From: Helicobacteraceae bacterium
Lineage (GTDB): Bacteria > Campylobacterota > Campylobacteria > Campylobacterales > SZUA-545
NCBI GenBank assembly: GCA_031282285.1
Contig: JAITEA010000240.1
Coordinates: 1 to 7,797, forward strand
Length of the DNA stretch: 7,797 bases
Reading direction: 5' to 3'
The notes below the pieces were generated by a model that saw only the letters and a program-made list of their open reading frames with translations, had not been told where the DNA came from and ran no database searches. The number at the start of each line of letters is the position of its first letter. Within the stretch, counting starts at the first letter, position 1. Positions 6,386 through 7,797 of the stretch are shown here, piece after piece. The position numbers and the translations under genes were made by a program.

Positions 6386-6446
6386 CCCCACGCCTTGCGG
6401 CGCCGGATTTTGAGTCCGGTGCGTCTACCAGTTCCACCATCTCGGC
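6362..6446 (-). tRNA. tRNA-Leu (anticodon CAA)
   Basis: A complete 85-base class II tRNA including the encoded CCA (6364-6362). The acceptor stem pairs GCCGAGA with TCTCGGC and the discriminator base is A. The D region contains TGGTGGAACTGGTAGACGCA. The anticodon stem CCGGA/TCCGG encloses the loop CTCAAAA, giving anticodon CAA (6412-6410) that reads UUG. The long variable arm has a GCC/GGC stem closed by GCAA, as expected for leucine. The T-arm is GGGGG-TTCGATT-CCCCC. It lies between nikR and flgA on the opposite strand to both, with its own promoter. No clear terminator follows it; the two degenerate 3'-end copies do. Confidence 0.96.
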
Positions 6447-6461
6447 TTTTTGCGGGACGCG

Positions 6462-6475
6462 ATTGTAGCAAAAAA
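6462..6475 (-). promoter_or_regulatory. extended -10 promoter of tRNA-Leu
   Basis: On the minus strand TTTTTTGC runs straight into TACAAT (6467-6462). The T-run plus TGC extension plus near-consensus -10 is the classic Campylobacterota sigma-70 form, which does not need a good -35. Transcription would start near 6455, leaving a leader of about 9 bases before the tRNA 5' end. Confidence 0.65.
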
Positions 6476-6493
6476 CCTTGAAAGCCGCCGTTA

Positions 6494-6537
6494 GCCCCGT
6501 AGCGGGGCGCGTGAAACCTCGCGCGCCGCTCGTTTTT
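6494..6537 (+). terminator. GC-rich stem-loops upstream of flgA, possible weak terminator
   Basis: GCCCCG (6494-6499) pairs with CGGGGC (6503-6508) around TAG. A competing stem GGCGCG (6506-6511) with CGCGCC (6522-6527) shares bases with it, so the two are mutually exclusive. Five T (6533-6537) follow the second stem after a 5-base gap. This could end read-through from nikR before flgA, or act as an attenuator-like switch. The loose T-run makes the terminator call weak. Confidence 0.3.
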
Positions 6538-6544
6538 GTTCCAG

Positions 6545-6560
6545 ACGCTACAATAAGCGT
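6545..6560 (+). promoter_or_regulatory. candidate flgA-ubiX promoter within an inverted repeat
   Basis: TACAAT (6549-6554) is a near-consensus -10, 27 bases before the flgA ATG, with a T-rich stretch (6533-6540) upstream and no good -35. It lies in the centre of a perfect inverted repeat, ACGCT (6545-6549) and AGCGT (6556-6560) with 6 bases between, which could be an operator. It does not resemble the GG/GC spacing of a sigma-54 flagellar promoter or a sigma-28 -10, so a housekeeping promoter is the best reading. Confidence 0.45.
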
Positions 6561-6581
6561 TGGCAAATCAAAAGGCGAAAG

Positions 6582-7463
6582 ATGAGGCGGTTGTTCGTAT
6601 TGCTCGCGTTGTGTTATTCGGCGCTTGCCGACGCTTTTATTCTCGACGACGGCTATTTAATAAACGGCGACGAGATTAACGCTTCGGCTATTATTAATCT
6701 TAGCCCAAAAGCGGATTTTATTATAGATAGATTCGGCTCCAAAAGCGCCGTTCAATTCCCGTTTAACAGGCTGAAGCGAATGTTCGCCGAACATAATATC
6801 GCTATCGACTCGCCGCACCCGATCATAACCTTTTACTATTCGCGCGATATAGATATGGAGCTTATCAAAGAGGCGCTAATAGATCGTTTCACAGAAGCCT
6901 ATCCGTCGATTAATATCAACGATATAAAAATTAAGCCGCTATCCTTTAGCGATATAGACAATCTAACGATCGCGCAGGTGGATATTTCTCAAAACGCGCT
7001 CAGGCGCAGCAAAGGCAGTTTTGCCGTCTGGTTTGGCGCCAACGACGCCAAAGTAAGACGGCTGTTTTTTTCGTTCGAGATCGAGGCAAATCTGCGCCTC
7101 TTGCAAGCGGCTAAACAGATCGAGCGCGGGACGATATTATCGGGCGAAAATCTTATCGAGGTATTTGCTGATTTCGATCGTATGTCCTCTAAGCCAATCG
7201 ACAGATCGGCGTTTGGCAAGATCGCGGCAAAAAGCAGGCTGAATAAAGGCGATATTATTACCGATCGCTCGGTTGTACCGCTGCCGGATATCAGAAAAAA
7301 CGCGCAGATTATGACGGAGCTTATTAGTAACGGCGTTAAAATATCCTTTATCGGCGTAGCGCAAAACGACGCGGATATCGGCGAGCTTGTAAGGATAAAA
7401 GATCAAAACAAGCGCGTTTTTACCGCGAGAGTTATCTCAAAAGAGTTAGCGAGGGTGGAATGA
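6582..7463 (+). CDS. flgA: flagellar basal body P-ring formation protein FlgA
   Basis: Periplasmic chaperone that assists assembly of FlgI subunits into the flagellar P-ring. The 293 residues begin with a signal peptide (RR, hydrophobic core 4-16, cleavage probably after ADA near 18). An N-terminal region (about 19-165) follows, then the conserved C-terminal SAF/FlgA domain (about 170-292): AAKQIERGTILSGENLIEV, the G-x-AA-x-x-x-L-x-x-G segment GKIAAKSRLNKGDIIT, and the closing GELVRIKDQNKRVFTARVIS, which matches the usual end of FlgA. The N-terminal part is less conserved and I assign it by position only. AAGG lies 7-10 bases before the ATG. It overlaps ubiX by four bases (ATGA); the flgA-ubiX pair recalls Campylobacter. 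Sampled lines are only 40-45% G+C, with many ATT, ATA and AAT codons, clearly AT-richer than ilvE. No other flagellar genes are in view. Confidence 0.9.
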   Translation: MRRLFVLLALCYSALADAFILDDGYLINGDEINASAIINLSPKADFIIDRFGSKSAVQFPFNRLKRMFAEHNIAIDSPHPIITFYYSRDIDMELIKEALIDRFTEAYPSININDIKIKPLSFSDIDNLTIAQVDISQNALRRSKGSFAVWFGANDAKVRRLFFSFEIEANLRLLQAAKQIERGTILSGENLIEVFADFDRMSSKPIDRSAFGKIAAKSRLNKGDIITDRSVVPLPDIRKNAQIMTELISNGVKISFIGVAQNDADIGELVRIKDQNKRVFTARVISKELARVE

Positions 7464-7797
7464 AAATTATCGTCGGCGTCAGCGGCGCGAGCGCGGCAAG
7501 TTTAGGGTTAAAAGCCTACGAGCTTATACCAGAATCTCATCAGAAATATCTCGTGTTAAGCGATCGCGCCAAGATCGTGTTGCAAAAAGAGGAGGGGTAT
7601 CAAAATAACGATATATCCGCGCCGATCGCGAGCGGATCGTTTAACGCGGAGGCTATGCTTATCGCGCCCTGCAGTATGAATACGCTCGCCAAAATCGCCT
7701 GCGGTATCGCCGATAATCTTATCCTGCGATCGGCGGCGGTTATGATAAAAGAGCGGCGCAAACTCGCGATCGCGCCTCGCGAACTGCCCTTTGATTC
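7460..7797 (+). CDS. ubiX: flavin prenyltransferase UbiX, partial (right end cut by the window)
   Basis: Prenylates reduced FMN with dimethylallyl phosphate to make the prenyl-FMN cofactor of UbiD-type decarboxylases, in quinone biosynthesis or aromatic acid metabolism; cytosolic. The 112 complete codons visible are roughly the first 60% of a usual 185-200 residue enzyme. The N-terminal Rossmann-like strand has GVSGASAASLGL (residues 6-17). The later family signatures are clear: APIASGSF, IAPCSMNTLAKIACGIADNLILR, then KERRKLAIAPRELPF at the edge. The reading frame is open to the last base. The start is set by the ATGA overlap with flgA and by GAGG 6-9 bases upstream, inside flgA, so the two are translationally coupled. 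Pairing with flgA is a genomic arrangement, not a known functional link. The UbiD partner is not in view. Confidence 0.93.
   Translation, partial: MKIIVGVSGASAASLGLKAYELIPESHQKYLVLSDRAKIVLQKEEGYQNNDISAPIASGSFNAEAMLIAPCSMNTLAKIACGIADNLILRSAAVMIKERRKLAIAPRELPFD

Noticed and set aside
6293..6481. Plus-strand reading frame of 62 codons with REGESNPHALRRRILSPVRLPVPP-type peptide
   Set aside because: This is the antisense translation of the tRNA-Leu gene, a familiar spurious peptide in annotations. It has no ribosome binding site.
6273..6566. Minus-strand reading frame of 97 codons containing MVELVDAPDSKSGAA
   Set aside because: It is the sense translation through the tRNA, another classic false ORF, and it is fully explained by the RNA gene.

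Overview
The window looks like a chromosomal segment of a member of the Campylobacterota (Epsilonproteobacteria). The NikR closely resembles Helicobacter pylori NikR. The neighbours ilvE next to an SPFH protein, and flgA overlapping ubiX, recall Campylobacter-type gene orders as I remember them. The genus cannot be fixed. The sequence is fairly GC-rich for this phylum (about 60% G+C in a sampled ilvE line, 40-45% in flgA lines) and unusually rich in GATC and in the palindrome GCGATCGC.

Positions 1-3273 (+): a tightly packed, probably co-transcribed set of ilvE (branched-chain aminotransferase), an SPFH/band-7 membrane protein, hisIE (fused bifunctional histidine enzyme) and a two-pass membrane protein resembling DUF2393. 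The first two genes have clear ribosome binding sites, and hisIE is coupled to the SPFH gene through TGATG. A small putative exported protein (3270-3539, -) converges on this set, and the two stop codons share one CTAG.

Positions 3540-6276 (+): a divergent intergenic region with candidate promoters in both directions and a leader stem-loop, then hypF (hydrogenase maturation carbamoyltransferase) and nikR (nickel-responsive regulator) three bases apart. This is a nickel/hydrogenase unit: HypF builds the cyanide ligands of the [NiFe] site and NikR senses nickel. No hydrogenase structural gene or other hyp gene is visible here.

Positions 6277-6581: no protein gene. It holds a complete class II tRNA-Leu(CAA) on the minus strand with encoded CCA and an extended -10 promoter. 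Two degenerate tandem copies of the tRNA 3' end lie beside it, followed by GC-rich stem-loops and a candidate flgA promoter.

Positions 6582-7797 (+): flgA (flagellar P-ring chaperone), AT-richer than the earlier genes, overlapping by ATGA with ubiX (flavin prenyltransferase), which runs off the right edge.

Most of the window is ordinary core genome and I do not see a new multi-gene system. The best leads are the tandem tRNA 3'-end-like repeats, the GCGATCGC enrichment, the small exported protein and the hypF leader.
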